From: Phallusia fumigata
Lineage: Eukaryota > Chordata > Ascidiacea > Phlebobranchia > Ascidiidae
Direction: 5' to 3'
Length of the DNA stretch: 63,177 nucleotides
NCBI GenBank assembly: GCA_008931825.1
Contig: QXVZ01024522.1
Coordinates: forward strand, 1-63,177
The stretch's first letter is position 1. Each line of letters starts with the position of its first letter. Below are positions 1 through 15,100 of this stretch, piece after piece. A model generated the notes under the pieces. That model was given only the letters and a program-made list of their open reading frames with translations, was not told the origin of the DNA and made no database searches. Position numbers and translations under genes: made by a program.

Positions 1-2793
1 TTTTGGGTCATTTAAAACCACTGCGCATTGGCAATACAACTGTTTGTTTATGGAGAACTACAATACTTTAAACATGTAGTTTGTAGTAAGAGTAAGTCAA
101 TGTCGTTTTAGTTGTTGCTTCTTTGCGACTGACAACAGTTTTTCATGTTTCATGCAGTGAATATGGTGAAACCTGGCACAAAAGCGGAAGTCTAAAAAAC
201 AAGCAAAATTGTTTTGATGATTTTCAATCGGCAGCCAAATACCTCACCGAACAAAAGTACACAAGTCCTAAAAAGTAGGTTACCTACAAACTGTGTAACT
301 GCCGGCTTTTAAAATGTTTTGCATTAATTGTTGTAAATTTTGTTGGCATGTAACAAAAATCAGTTGTGATTATGTTGGTCATAAAAATCCGGCCCTTAAA
401 CAGTGTGCTTATAGACAATGTGTGAATTTGCTCCATTCATTGCTATTTATATTCTCATTTGCATCAACCAGTCTGTTGCCACAAGAAATAACATCGCAAA
501 AATTTTAACAGGATTACAAATCGAACATCGGAATTATGCCCCAGTTAGACAACGATTACTATTGTAATTTCCCTAGCTGATAGTTGCATAACAAATTGCT
601 TGGGGGTTACCCGTGTTACGTAACACGAGGGCAAATATTTATGAATGAGATGTGCGTGGGTGTGTTCAACTCTTCACAGGCAGTTTATCAATCGTAGGCT
701 TGGTTAAATATTATTGAGCGCAGGGCTTGAGTACTGTGACGCGACCAAATGCGTCATCGATTCGCTGTCAAGCTTGACTGATTTTTCGAAATGCGCATTT
801 AGTGCGTGGATAATTGATGGAGTTGCGCCATAAGAAATCCAGGACAGCCTAAATGTATTGAAATAAGTAAAATAATAAATAGGCTTAAATTTCTCAAAGC
901 ATGTGATACGTAACAGTTTTTCTGACTTAACCGAACGAAACCATCAAATGGTGTTTTTTTCACAGAATTGCAATAAACGGAGGGTCCAATGGTGGATTAT
1001 TAGTCGCCGCTTGTATCAACCAGAAACCACAGCTTTTTGGCTGCGCCGTCGCCCAAGTCGGGTATGAAAGTTGCTTGCTGAGAGTATAATTAGTGAATAG
1101 TGAATAGTGATAAAGTGTAGGTGACACTTGCGCGGTTACCTTTATGCAGTTGTGTCTAGGCTGGGTGCGATGCAACCTTCAAACTCCTAAGGTCCAGCTA
1201 AAATTGGGACACTTACGCTGTTAGTATTTATTCATCCGTTTACCAACGGAGAGGGTTAGGTACATACAAACCAAAATTCTGGGGGTTTACCATCTCCTAC
1301 CAGTTTGAAAACCATTGCGTCTACACCCGATGTAAAGATAGCGGGCGAATTGCTACACGTTTCGCTCGTTTTAGCAAGTATACATGCAAGTTATGTACGC
1401 CTAAATGCAAATTTGCAGTTGGGGTGGCGCAGTATGAAAGACAACGAAGGTATCGCTTTACATTTAATGTCAATTGACACTGACTGGAATGTTGGAAAAC
1501 CAAAGCGTGTATTTTATAATGACAACCGCCGTACTAATTATTGACATGTAAAGCGTAGCTACCAAGAATCAGCTTAAGCTAAAAATAGAATAATCCAACA
1601 ATGTTTACAAACTAATAATTGCGACGAACGACCGTTGAATGAGGCATGTTGTGCTGAGTGTGACTAAAAGACACTGTGCCGTAACAAAATCACAATCATC
1701 TGTACCGAGTATCTAGATAACGAACAAATACCAAGCTACATGCAACAAACCACTGAAGTTGTGCTTAGGTTACGATCTGCCCCCCAAATCAAATTGTCCG
1801 TGCACCAATTTGCACAGCGTAACCTAATGGTAAAAGGCCAAAATGGGTGTGAATGATACACGAAAAAATCGTGTATTGTGTAGATAGCGGAGGTAGGCGC
1901 ACCCAAAAACCGCCTGCCCAGCAAGCAGTTGTAACGAAATTGTGTAGAAACATTCGGAGCGTACCCAAACGTCTTTTCGAAGCAGTTATTAAGTCGTTTT
2001 TTTCTTTTTTAAGGAATGATTACAGCTTTTCTTTTACTGAACAAGCGTGTTATTCACGCTCAAAAAGCCGCGGGGTCGCAGAATTCCTTTGTGTCAAAAA
2101 TACCGTGTGTGACTTGTGACGTCACAAAGCTATTACGTGCGGACTTCAGAAACTGACTTGCGCGATATTTGCAGAGTGATGGATATGCTCAAGTTTCATA
2201 AATATACGATCGGACATGCTTGGAAAACCGACTTTGGCTGTGCCGACGAAGAAAAGGAACAATTTGAATATCTTTACAAGTAAGTGATATTTTTTCCTTA
2301 GTTATCGAGAGGACAATTAATTTGAGAAGGCTTTTATTACATTTTTTGACCAAGTGTTTGTTTCGTTTTGATTTATTTATGACGTTTGACAATTCTTTGG
2401 CGTGGTTTAACTCTTTAGTCAACCGATTTTGTGCAATAAGTCATAAAACTATGTATCCGCGATATTACGGTGATTGGCTGAGTAATCTCACTCTTAAAGT
2501 AGTTGAATGTACAACAGACGGTTAAAATAATACACCGAGATTTTTTATTCTTTGTGTTGCTCTGCACATTATGGGTTAAAGGTATATTGTTTTGAAATAT
2601 TTTACGATCAGAAAGGATAATTACTAAAAAAAAATTTTTTTCGAAACAGAAACAAATAACGATTTTATCGCAGTTTCCAGTTGATATAGTTAAAAAAACG
2701 TTCGGCAGACTGGTCCAAATGGTTCATATAATAAATTGAGTTTGTGATATACTTAAGTTTGTGGCATGTTTGTAAACAAGATAAGGAACACGC

Positions 2794-2954
2794 ATGGTGG
2801 GAAAAAGTGGGGAAATGGGGAAGCTCCTTCCCGGGAAATTGGTCCTATTCACGGGAAATGTTTTGTTTTTGTAACAGGAACTTAGGGGCTTTGCCAAAAA
2901 TCGGCATGAAATTTTTGTTGGCTTCCCGGGAAATTTGCATTTTTTCTAGCCCTG
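2794..2954 (-). repeat. Dispersed repeat copy 1
   Basis: A stretch with several CCCGGGAAAT/CACGGGAAAT-type motifs that matches, in reverse orientation, 59278-59460 inside the hAT-like element of the LENG8 intron. Shared landmarks in the same order include TGGGGAAGCTCC, TCCCGGGAAA, TTTTTGTTGGCTTC and GGGAAATTTGCATTTTTTC. I see no terminal inverted repeats around this copy, so it is either an internal fragment of a related transposon or a smaller repeat that had also inserted into that element. Confidence 0.7.
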
Positions 2955-5900
2955 GGAACACGTAGCATTATTTTTCGGGGTTTGGTGACGTAATACATTA
3001 CGTAACTCTATAAAAGCTCTACCAGTCGCAAAATCAAACAACCATGCAAAAACTTTACTAAATGACCCACAAGGATGCATCATTATTAAACATTTTGACT
3101 TGACGCCATGTGGTGTCACGTGATTAGGCTGTGCGTTTGTTTTATGCGCCAGTGGAATTGCTGTAATCAGATTTCGCGGAAAAGGGGCTTAATTGGATTC
3201 GACAAGGCTGAAAGGAGACGTTATCATAAATCCGACTGTAAATTTGCGCCATGTTTATATATTGACACTTGATAGCATCAAGCAAGATCACGTGATCATA
3301 CAGGACCTTACATCATCGCTTTAAGGAATTGGATTTATTTTAGGCTCGACGGGTTGGTATTTATGGTAAGACTCGGGAAACATTGGATGCTATTTTAATG
3401 NAGTTTTCACCTTTTAACGACGCATGAATGTGTTACTAACTAAACTGGTAACTAAAACCCTAAAATCTTATGTTCGCATATTGTGTTTAAACTGACCGAG
3501 TTTCAACTAATTTCAGAGGTCGTGCGATAAATGCGTTGCAACCAATCCTATAAACACAGCATAAGCAAAAATTATGAAAAAAGAAATCACAATAGAGCAG
3601 TCAGCGAAAAACAAACGAACCTATAGCATAAATGTACACAAACTGACATAAAAAAGTATCTGGTATACTTGTATTATTGTTTCTAATGAACAAGTTCGGC
3701 AGACTGCGGACTTCAATTGTCCCCACGTAGAATAATTCACTTTAAATGCCCCCGGTGCTTATAACCTATGCTTCGTTGTAGCTTGAAAATTATTGACAAC
3801 ATGTTTGCCTACATTAAGCGGATTCCTTCACTTTTTCAAGTTCGCACATAGCAGTTTGGTCTTTTTTCAAATACTGCTGTTGCACTTACAACCGAATATG
3901 TTGCCACTGCGAGTGGCCGCCGTATTGGTGCCGAAACGTATAAAAAAATCTCAACTAAATATTTTATGACCAGATCGAAGAGGTGGCTGACATGTACGGG
4001 TTTATAGCGAAAAACTTGGAAGCCGAATGGTCGAGTTAGCCGTGGAAATCTGCCCAAGTTCTGTGCAGGCTTATCGCGTCTTATCTAAAGTTGTTATGAA
4101 GCGCACCAATGCTAATGCGTATACATTAGCTCCATTTCCATTTCCTTATGTGTAGAACTTGTGCAACCTTATACTTCTCTGTGCTTTTACTGTCTTTGTG
4201 CCACCATCATTATGGACCTTTTGTGTTCCCTAAGTCTCCTGAACTATAGATATTGGACCAATAGCTTCGGTTTAAGACTTTATGATGTGGAGCGGTTTTT
4301 TAATATGCAACACTTACTTTTATTTTGACGGTTAAAGTGTGGTCAAAGTTTTCTAAATACAATGATCTACTTTTTTAGGAAATCTATTTTAATTTGATCA
4401 TTGTGCCAAATTTAGAACAGTTTACTCTTTTTGTAACGCTTCGTCGCAAACGCGTTAGCACAATAAAAAACAGAAACCAAACAGCTGTGAAGGGCTCTTG
4501 TTCGTGTTGCGTGCAAAGTCGAAAAGGTGCCCAGGCTTTAATTGCTGTTCGACGCGCGGCTTGTCGGCAAAGCGAAGTGGAGATTAATGTTGTTTACCTT
4601 TTCGGAGCGCTGAAGCGTAGCGCCTTGCTCAACAAGAAAGAGAGAAGTGATGAGAGCGCCGCCCTGTCGCCACACGTGTATGCGACTGCTCTGTGCTGGG
4701 CTGCTCCGCGGAAATACTGATTTGCGATTCAAAAAAATTTGAACGTTAGGGCTGCATGCGTACCCACGTCTCGCTTTTGCCAGCCTTACTGTGCTTTGGT
4801 ACATCAATATTTGTAACATTGATAATGATGTCAGTATTTGCAATGCATGCTAAGTACAAACGTTTTATCAAGGATTAATTGCAATAAGGTATGCGGCTTT
4901 GCCACCTTATAAATACATCTACTTTGCAATGTCGCAAGTATAAATTGTACAACTGAACTTAGGTTTTTCCAACGTGTAAGGTTTAAAAAGTTAGCAGTGT
5001 CCCTCCAAAATCCGAGAAGTACTCGAACGATCCAAAAAAAATAAGTGGCAACGTGGCGACATGTTTACCAAATGCAAAAAAATTGTGGTCACTTAACTGA
5101 TTGTGCTCTTCAAAAACATTTTGAGCCCTTCGAAAAGTATCAGCACCAGTGTCAGTAAATGGCTGCCGATTTGATACCAAAATGGCGGAATAGGCCAATT
5201 TGTGTCTTACGTTTCGAAAACAACAACTAAAGCAACGTCAAATGTACAAAAACGACAAGAAAAACAGCAAGATATAGAAAACTGAATTGTTTGCTGCATT
5301 TTAATTTGTGCAAGATATTCGAAAATTTATATTTTTTCACGACTTTCGAGAAATACACGCTGTTTCGGTTGTCGATACTACCGCGCTGCATGCTTAACCA
5401 TACCTTGCGTGTTTAAAAAGTTGATGTAGTAGAAAAAAAAAATTTTCTTGTAAACTGTAAAAATACGTTATCTAGTCGCTGTAATTGTCTCAAATGCCGT
5501 TTCCGCCATTTTGTTTTTTTCCACATGACTGCGCAACAGCGAAGATTTGAAAATATTTCTACGCTTGCATCCAAACGCCATAGAAAAGCATCAGTGAGGG
5601 TTTTTCTAGGGACACTTCTGTTCGCAGCTTTAAAATGTAGTTTTATGGCAAATACACACAAAGTTGAACAAAGGTTTGAGATGAAACTTATTTCCCCCAG
5701 AGAATTGTACAAAAATTGGAAATCACATAAGACAGGGGTTGACATTTTTATAGTCATTAGCGGCAAGGGATTGAAAGTTTTACTTGATCGTTGTACAGTG
5801 ATGATGTCATTCGGTAAATTGATCCTGGCGCAATCAAAATCGGATTAGTCACGGCTGAGTAAACAAGGCGTTGTGGAAGGCAGACCACGGCCGCGTAAGA

Positions 5901-8900
5901 ACAACAGGACCAGCAACTTTGGCCATCAGTGGTGTCGAACATTGCCACAAAAACACGAGGTCTGTGTTTCCACGCCAACTAACTTCACAACGTGTCGACG
6001 AAACGCGTTAAGAGCACAGATGTCACCGCTAAAAAGTTGCTTGTTTACGGATCGAATAAATATTGATGCCGAGGGCATTGTGCTTGACGCATACATGTGT
6101 TCTCGCTCAAAGATACTAGCAAAGGCCTTTTCCACTTTTTCTACAGATGATTGAAACTTGGTTTGATACAAGCCCATGTAAGAGTACATGTTTTGGTTCG
6201 CTTTTGTTTACACTTACAGCCCCTGTGAGACTTGGTCAGGAAAGAGCACAAAAAAAATTTAAGCAAGTTTGTGGTTGGTAGAAAGTTACGATTGTTGCAA
6301 ACCCTAAAAATTTAAATGACACAAATGCCACTACATCGTATCAATTTAGGTTGTCAAAAATAATTTTGGTTATTTAAACAGTGACTTTGGTAAAGTTAGG
6401 TAAATGAGTACAAAGACCTGACTCAAGTCGCATAGGTAGCGATTACCCAACGAGTCAAGCAAAGTCATAGTATGTAATATTTTGAAATTGGGATCTCGAT
6501 AACATATCTGCGATAAACGAAAATACATTTTTTCAACAATGTACGCTCCTTTTCGCATATCTCACACAAAAGTAACTTGGTGTACGGCAGAGATCGGCAA
6601 ATAAGCTGGTTTTCACGCGGTCTCTGTCGCTTGTTGGATGTAGATGCACGGAACTTTACGATCAATAAAAAAGTCGCTCGAATTGGCTTAAACATGTCCG
6701 TGTAGCGTTAAAACACAACACTGCCTGACATTTTTAATTCATAACAAACTGAAGGAATAGAATGTAACAGTCCTGACTATATTAAACAGCGTTTAAATAT
6801 AAATCACTTTGCGTGCCTTGATCAGCAAAAATCGTCCGGTGTTACCGACCCCTGGTGCATGGCTACAAACCCCTGTCATATTCTGGCGTGTTCGAGAGAA
6901 CACAAAATTGTGTTGCAATTTGAACAAACTAAAGCCGCGTAAGTTCAAACCGCGGTCACTTAAGTATCGCACGATTGATTATGTACTTGATTGTTTCTAA
7001 TTGCTAGTATTTTTCTCAGTGGCTTGGTCAGTCTAGTCCAAAACGAACGTGGTAAATTTACAACGCCGAATTAAACGTAAGGCCAAAAACGAAGAAATTT
7101 GAACGAATAACAGTTTCACTCTAGTGTTTGTCAGTGCATAGGCGCTGGGTAAAGCGTGCTGCAAAATGGTTTGCATTCGATCGTTGCGGTAGAGGCGTGT
7201 GGCTTTGTCCGTCCGCCCAAGAAACCTGATCTTGTAACACAATAGGAGAGTGCCACATAACCCGCTTGCAAACGCAACCACCACCCCACCCGTTCACACG
7301 ACGACGCTATTCCCGCAACGCGATTTTATCTGCTTCCCATTGCGCAGCTGAGCGGGCATGCCAACTACCGACGTTTGGAACGCTTGTGCGGGGTTACCTC
7401 GCACTGTTCGCTCTTATTTCTCTTTGCTCACTGCGCGCTAAATTGTGTGTGCTCGCCTCACGCGCAAAATTATATTTACGGCTAGTGAAAACACGCGTGT
7501 GCTAGCGAGTCACAGCAGTATGATGAATGACCGCGCTGACGGAGCGCGTTATTAACGCTGGCGACAAGTTCTTTGTGCTCAGTTAGGGCGCCTTTCCACT
7601 AAACTCCCGCTGTGTTGCAAAAAAATGTCGCCAGCTTGGCGCAGAACTCAGCGTGTAATTCTGCGTGGCGTGGAAATTCGCGTCTCTCGCCCTGGCCAAA
7701 GTTTTGAGCCGCTTGTCTTTGGTCCAAGATTCAAGATTCTCAGCAAAATACATTTAGTAGTCATGACTTGTTTTGATTGTTTGGCCCACTGTGTCAGTGA
7801 GTACCCTTTCAAACCTACGAAGATTGAAAAAAGAGGCACTTGCGCTTGTATAGTGTCCTTGTTACTGCATTGGATTTTTTAACTCGTTTAAAAAAAACAA
7901 CGCATCTTTCCAGTAGCTGTCAAAATTCAATGTCCACAAACATAACTTAGTTGCATAGAAGCCTTAGTTTAGTTGTTGCACGTAAAAATACGCAGCTATT
8001 TTGTAAAACATCAATGCATTGCAAGAAAAACACTTCGCTGCAGAATACACCAAGGTCATAAAATTGACAGGGATTGTACCCCAGAAGCAGAAAAATTAAG
8101 CCGTAGGACGCCAGGATAAATACGTTTTTTTTACTCAACAGAATGCGCTCATATTCCAGAACCTTGACTGTTTTGCGAAGAATTAGCCAAAACAAAATCA
8201 ACGTCTAAATATTTGTTTTGGAACTGACATTTTGGTGTGGTATTCAAGATTGGTGCCACTTTAAGTATCGAACAAACGGGACAGTCTTGATTTTCTCAGT
8301 AATTTGTTTGAAAGAAAATATTTCACGATTTGTGTAGAGCTTATTTGCACATCGCAAGCTCGGCATGCAGTCGCAAACCAGTAGGCATACACGTAAATTT
8401 GTAATGAGCTGCATTTTAAACGTAAACAAGCGCGTTCTCCGACTTTACTTGCTCACCGACTGACGTATGTGACCGCGTGTTTATTTGAAGTTCGGCAGAG
8501 ACGACCCCCAAAAGCGATGCTATCGCTCTGTGCCCGAGAGAGCTGAATAAAATCGCAATGCCCAGCTGAAAACAGTTCGTGTCGCTTTATGCATTCACAT
8601 GTTACTACGCCTTGCTAGTTTGTATGCATAACCTTTATATGGCAAGGCGTGCTTGTCTGACAGCTACATGTACGCGAACAGCACCTAGCCCGTTGTAATC
8701 AGATCTTTACACACAGAAGACCAAATTATTTTTGTGCCCGCCATTTTGGGTGCCAAATTCACGGCTTTTATGCGTCGAAGGAAAAAACACGGACTTTAAA
8801 TCGATGCTGGCCACTGGCGAAGCCTTTATGCGTCAGTAAAATCGATTGATCCAATTTCCACGCGTAAATTTGCTCCCAGGACAAATCTCCTTTGTTTATA

Positions 8901-11088
8901 GCGGAGGACATAGGATTAGGTGGCCTGGTTTGCGCTGGACTGTCAATTTAAGTACTGTGGCATTAACGTATGCTGTTCGCGCCTGATTTCACTCTCTGTG
9001 ACAAAATTATTACCAGGGGCAGCACTTTAATGCAAACGTAATTGTTTGCGTGATGACTTTGACATTCATTAGTCCTTCCGAACCTTAACATGAACAACGT
9101 AAGTGTCAATTTCACCCTCGAGATAAGAAATAATTTTAATAACACACGTTATCAGCCTGTAATACAAAACATCGTGCTTTAAATATTACTTTAGATCATC
9201 GCAAGCGGGTGCACACGGTAGATCTTTTTTTAAATAGCTGTTTTGCTTTTTTTAGTGCATATCGATAACGACAGATTTTTGACAATTAAAAATCATAGAA
9301 AACAGACAAATATTTGAATAATCTTATGTTATGATTCTTAATCGTTTCCCTAAACAACTGAGATCTTTCCCCTGTTTAATTTTTAGCTTCCTTGCTTGCT
9401 TTGTGTCGCTGAACCACGGCCCACAACCGCCCCGAACAAAAACCTATTTTAGCTTGACTTCCTGAAAAAATCCTGATTAAAGTAGTAACGGTTCGCATTA
9501 TTTTTAGTTTTAAAGGGTATTTATTTCGAATAACTAAAGGCTAAGCAAAGAAATTGTTTATTGCGGTACTAGATTGAAAGAAAACCGAATTTACACTTTC
9601 GGACAGATAAATCGCAAATCGTATTTTTTTACATCGTGATGTTTGTACACCAAGGTGTGACGTAACGCTTAGTTACACAGTTTACGGGTTATCAAATCAG
9701 AATTATCTTTCAGAGCGAAATTTTGTCCAAGGTATAATGTTGAAATCTGCTTTGTTTTGACGCAAACCCTCGAACGTTTAATTGTTGTCAGAAACGAACT
9801 GCGCAAAATGTCCAATTTTTTTATAGCCTTTGCTAGACGTGTTTTACCTGTGTTTTATTCACCTGATGGACATTCTTTCGAAAAATCTGTTTACATTGCT
9901 TATACTGTCTTGCAAGAGCAACTACCTTCAAGCAACTTTTAATTTTCTAATGTATAGTTGGTGTGAATAATATTATTTCGAAACAAACAAAATGTGACGG
10001 ATATTATGACGGACATAATGTGAATGGTTAGTACATTTTGCGCTCTACACAAGTACCTGAATCTTTGACTATTCATCTTGGCGCGATGCTTTCCAAGTGA
10101 TTAACAGAATATTTCGTGCACAATAAGGTATTTGTCGCTAATAGTGCACGAAGTTGTGCTTGTTCTTTCGCAAATCTTTTTTTCAAATGTACGTAAGCAA
10201 CACAGAAAAACAGTAAAAGCAAAATAGAACTGCACGATTGCATTGCGTAAAGAGCAATTTGAACTAAAAAGAAATGCAGAAAGAAAACAATAACACGCGT
10301 GTACAAGCAATTGTGGTCAACACGAAACTCTTTTTCCATCAAACATACAGATATAAGTTTTGTGGTTTGGCAACAAACGTCTTTGTGAAACAAATGTGCT
10401 GAGTAATACCGTGTGGGTCTTAAAAGAGGTGCGGACACCAACGCCACTCTTTGCGGGTTTAAAGCGAGCTTCGGAGATTCGACCGGGGCGACGCTTTTAA
10501 AAATAGGTAAAATACTTTTTTTGAAATTGATGTCAAATGTTCACGTAATGTTTTGTTACATTGTCACGGTTGACAATACGAAGCTCGTCGGAAGTCCAAT
10601 TTAATCGTACAAGCCGTGCTGACATAAGCTAACATCACAATGGTGTTTCACAACACCAGTAGGCACCAAAGTTGAACACATTTACTGCAGTACGAGAATG
10701 GCGTCAAAATAAACATGCATTCTGTTTCACACGTAAAGCAAGCCAGCTGATACGCAAGCTCAAGCAGATTAAAAAGAGCGGGCTTTGGGTAGCTAGTGTG
10801 GTGTTACTTGTTTTCAACGGCAATGAGTAGTAGTTCACATTACATTCTGGAAGTGATTTTAATCCCTTTCTGTTTCAAAAAATTCACCACAGTTGATTGC
10901 TTACAGTCGGTCATGTTACTTGTCAGTGCCAATAATTAATTTAAACAAACCGAAACGACAATGTCCGACCAAGTCGCAGGAAATAGTTGATAATTGTATT
11001 GAGATTAGAAAACAGCCCCCGCGGATGACTGCCCGAAATTTACTCGATATCCCGTTTTGACAGTACAAGTCAGGCCAAATTAAGACGT

Positions 11089-11667
11089 ATGCTTTCCAAC
11101 AAACACAAAAACTGTTACAAAAGTCACGCGCACCAATTTTGCGACCAACAGCAAACTATTTACCGCATTTGCCTCGGGGTTTTGTGTCTGACGCGGCTCT
11201 TGGGTCACGTGAACCAGATGACAAGCATCGAGATGTTACGCCGCATTTTTCGGCCCGATGACGCACGTAATCGGTCACGTGATCAACGCGATTTGCGTGC
11301 CGCTTTTAATGGGGCTTACGCGCGTTTACCAGGTTATTTGGGATCGGCAAATACACGTCCCTTGTTGCAGTATTTGTTCGCATGTGCCTGTGAAAAGACT
11401 AGTTCTGTATTGTTGGACAAAACGTCTGCGATAGTGCGAGACATAAAAGAGCTTGTTATATCGAGGTGGAAAGCCGATTTTAAAAAGATTTTTTTCGAGT
11501 TAGCCGTGTGTATTAATAAAAACGTGGGGTGGTTAGAAAAAAGTACATTGCAGCATCGTATTGCACGTTGGTTAACGTTAATTTTTAATTATGTTTCGGG
11601 TGATTTTTGTAAGGGTAAACTACACGAGGCGCGACCAAAAACCGCTATTGGTCGGCCACGTACTTAA
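11089..11667 (+). other. Unassigned open reading frame, 192 codons
   Basis: An ATG-initiated frame of 192 codons, longer than most chance frames at this base composition. The product would be basic and helix-prone, with no signal peptide or domain I recognise. It converges on the 1077-codon gene on the opposite strand, so it could overlap that gene's 3' untranslated region. I cannot tell a real small gene or exon from a chance open frame; codon statistics, transcripts or conservation would decide. Confidence 0.2.
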
Positions 11668-12101
11668 AACCGTTCATGCAGCGGGTTCAAGCATTACAAA
11701 AGCACATAATTCTAAAGTTGATAGAGATTTGCTGCCTTGTTGCAACAAAATCAATAATGCACACTGTTCGCACACAGAATGTCAGGTTCTGTACAGAGTA
11801 TTGGTGGCGACATGCCAAGTACCACCTTATTTGCGTGTCAATCTAGAAGCACCATACAAAATACAGAAAAGAACCGCCAAGTTACACACGAAACTCAACT
11901 GGTTATGTGTTTTTCAATTAAACCTACAGATACGTTCGGTCTATATTTTAGCCACAAGACATCAATTGCTTTTTGATGTTTGACAATACACCAAGACCTA
12001 GTAATCGTGTGTTGATAATTAATTTAAAGCCACGACATTTCCAATGCTTGGGTACGGACCGCACGTCATATTGACTTTTCCAATAATGCGATAGTAACTC
12101 G

Positions 12102-15100
12102 TTATCGATGAGACGCACCCATGCAAAACATATCCAAGGTCATATGACGCCAACGTTCGCGCTGTCGTTTTTGCTTCAATTCTCGCACATCTAATCCTTT
12201 GGACCAGCGAAAAGCAGCATGACCGGTGGGAATTCGGGAAACACTCGAACCGGGACTAGGAAGGAGCTCGCCGCGCGCCGGACCGGCCGTCAGCGAGGCT
12301 GGAGTCGGGAAACAAGACAACAGACGAAAATCCGTGACCTTACAGTCGGCGCTTAATGCGTCGTCTGGTGGCTGCACTGCAAGGTGCTGCGGGGAGTTAC
12401 TAACTTGGCAGTTCAATGATACTGACTCGCAGGCTGCATTACGTCGTCGCTTATTACGTAGTGCCAAGCGTTTCACGTTCCTCGCCGAACTGCGCTTCAA
12501 CGATTTACTCCCCTGTGTTTGATTTGACGGTGGTCGCCTGACAGATTTGCAGTCCTTTTCTACACCAACTGGGTCATCACCAGCTAGTGACGATGTTCGT
12601 GACGACGACGTTACTGATTCGCTGCTGCACGTATCTAGAGAGGATGAACGACTTGACGAGGCGTTAGACGCATTATCAACCGTCATGTCTTTCCAATACC
12701 TACTGTAGCCAATCTCCGGCTGTAATCGGCTGTTAAGTGTCTTACAATGTCTGACCATTTTGTGCTCGTTGTCACAAAACTGCTCGGCAGAACCTTTGTG
12801 GCGGGTTGTTCGCAATGCTTGTGCGGAAGAAGCAAAGTATAAAGCATTCGACACCTTTCGCTTGCGTCCCGGCTTGAGCTTTTCAAGTTGTTTAGCCTCA
12901 AGAGCAGGTGATCGGGCTGTAGGCTGTGGCAATCGGCGCTTAACACAGGACAATGTCGTCTTTGACTTGGGCGAGAGGTGTTGAAACGGAGAGCGAGAGC
13001 GCTCAACAGAAAGCGTTTCAAACGACGCTCCACCTTGGTAGGTTGTAAACACAGATGTGTTTTTTCCATCATTTGAGGACCCAGGCGCTAAGACATTTCG
13101 TTGAGAATTGTTATTGTTCACATCATATTTTGTTGTAAATACATCGTCGTTTAAAGAAAATGAAAAATTTGCTTTTGACTTGAGCCCCAAGGTGCTATTC
13201 AACGTATCCTTCTTGTCGTGTTGATCAGGCCTTTTGGTAGCAGCGTCAACAGTCGAAGTTGAAGAGCTATGAAACTTGAATATCGCCTGCTTAATGTGAT
13301 TGTTTTGCTTCTGGCTGGAAACTCCACGCGCCACGTTTCCTTTGCAATGTTTGTCTTTCGGCGAAGGCGCGTCGGCTCGAGAAAACAAATTGTCACTTTG
13401 CGTGCGTACTGACCCGAACGCCTTGCTCCCCGTCTTTAAGAAAGGAAGTTGCGTTGTGCCAGCCGAATCGGCGACAGACTGTAACCCTGTTATAGCTTGC
13501 TTGGACTTCACACGAGCCGGGAGTGAAAACTTAGGTTTACTTAACACAAAGCGTCGTTTGGCATCGTGACAGTTTGGAAACTTGGCATTAAAATCGGTCA
13601 TTTTTTTCACCGAACCGTCGTCGTAACTTTGACGTGAGTCTTCATCTTCACTACTGCTTGTGTATTGACTACTAGATTCAGAATCTGACGCTAATTCAGG
13701 ATCGTTGTCATCAGAAACACATAGAGATTCAGAGGATGAACCCAAAGTCGATGAAATGCGATATAGGTTTGATTTAGCCGACAGGCGAATGTGTTTCTGT
13801 GTATTGCATTTGATTGAACTTTCAAATTTGTTGTGATGCCTCTCACATGGTTTAAACACTTTCCTTTCGGTTACCACATTTCCGTGTTTTCCACGTTTTC
13901 TCATTTCGTCTTTTGGGGTTTTGTGTATTGCAGTGTGTTTTTTACTTGACTCCCTGTTGCAAGAAATGTCTTTTGTAAGCACAACAGTTCTGCCGTCATC
14001 TGTTTTCGGCCGCGACAGCCCAGGATCGCCTGCGGCGCCATTTTCACTCTCTGATTGAGAAGCAGCAGGGCCTTGCGGAGTGCCGTTTGCTGACTTATTC
14101 ATTTCCGCCGCAACCTGCTCGTTATCCTGGTCCATTGACTCCGCGAACTTGCGACAAATCGCCTTTTTGAAATGAAACCGAGACAAAGTATTGGCGCTTG
14201 ATGACTCGCATTGTTCTTGAACGCAAACATGTTCCCCACTTTTTCCCACTTCACTGTCATTTTGGGCGCCTGGATTAGTGTCACGAGGGCAACTGTCAGA
14301 TTTGACCTTTTCTGCACTCTCCACCGTGCTTTGAGCTATGTCGTTGGAGTCCACATAATCTAACGTTTGTAGTTGATGTACAGCAATTGCCTCCTGATCA
14401 GGCGGTTGTGGTACAGCCGCGAATAAGTTTAATAAAGCTTCTGCGGCATCGCTTTCACGAAATTTATCAGAAATAGACTTCATTGGTTTGGACATGTTGC
14501 TTTCTTCATACCTAGTCGCGATAGCTTCTTTGCATGCCCCGGCACTACAATTCGTTTCGCACACTTTTACCGTCATACGGTTTGACGTCTGGAGTGAAGT
14601 GCGTCCGCCATTTTTGCTGCTTCGTGGAAATTCTTGAGAGCCTTTTGGCTTGTCAGTGCCACGTTTTGTCCTTCTATGCTTTGATGTCATATCAGATTCT
14701 TTACGATCAATACTTGCAGCAATCGGTCGAAAATCGTCTTCGCCTAAAACAGGGGAATTGTCTTCGACGCCATTTTGATCTCCGCCCGGTCTTTTCCGTT
14801 TTGCCTGGCGGGAAAACTGATCGTCCGATGCGGCTGTATGCGACATTGGTGGCAACGTATGGCGGTTGAAAATGTCACCCTCACTCAATTCGTTGTACTT
14901 CTGAGATGGTTGTGAATGTTTTTCACACACCAAAGACGCATTAGCAGAACCAGCTGCGAGTTCATAGGCTCCGAACCTACTCTGTTGCGACATATTGTAC
15001 TTGAAAATTGTTTCTACGCTTGAATGTATTGGTGAAAGCAATTTTATGGGTGGGATAGGAATGTCTGTCATATTACCGGCTATTGAAAAGCGTCCGTTAA

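Larger units (their letters stand above)
1..12101. other. Gene-poor flank, no convincing gene
   Basis: About 12 kb in which open frames are short, overlap on opposite strands and show no domain I recognise. It holds one copy of a dispersed repeat (2794-2954), a single-base assembly gap (N at 3401) and one longer open frame (11089-11667) listed separately. CpG dinucleotides are frequent in many stretches. I saw no tRNA or rRNA gene by eye, but a covariance search was not possible. Confidence 0.6.

Noticed and set aside
2117-2124. Full CRE palindrome TGACGTCA
   Set aside because: One such 8-mer is expected by chance in a window of this size, and no gene is near it.
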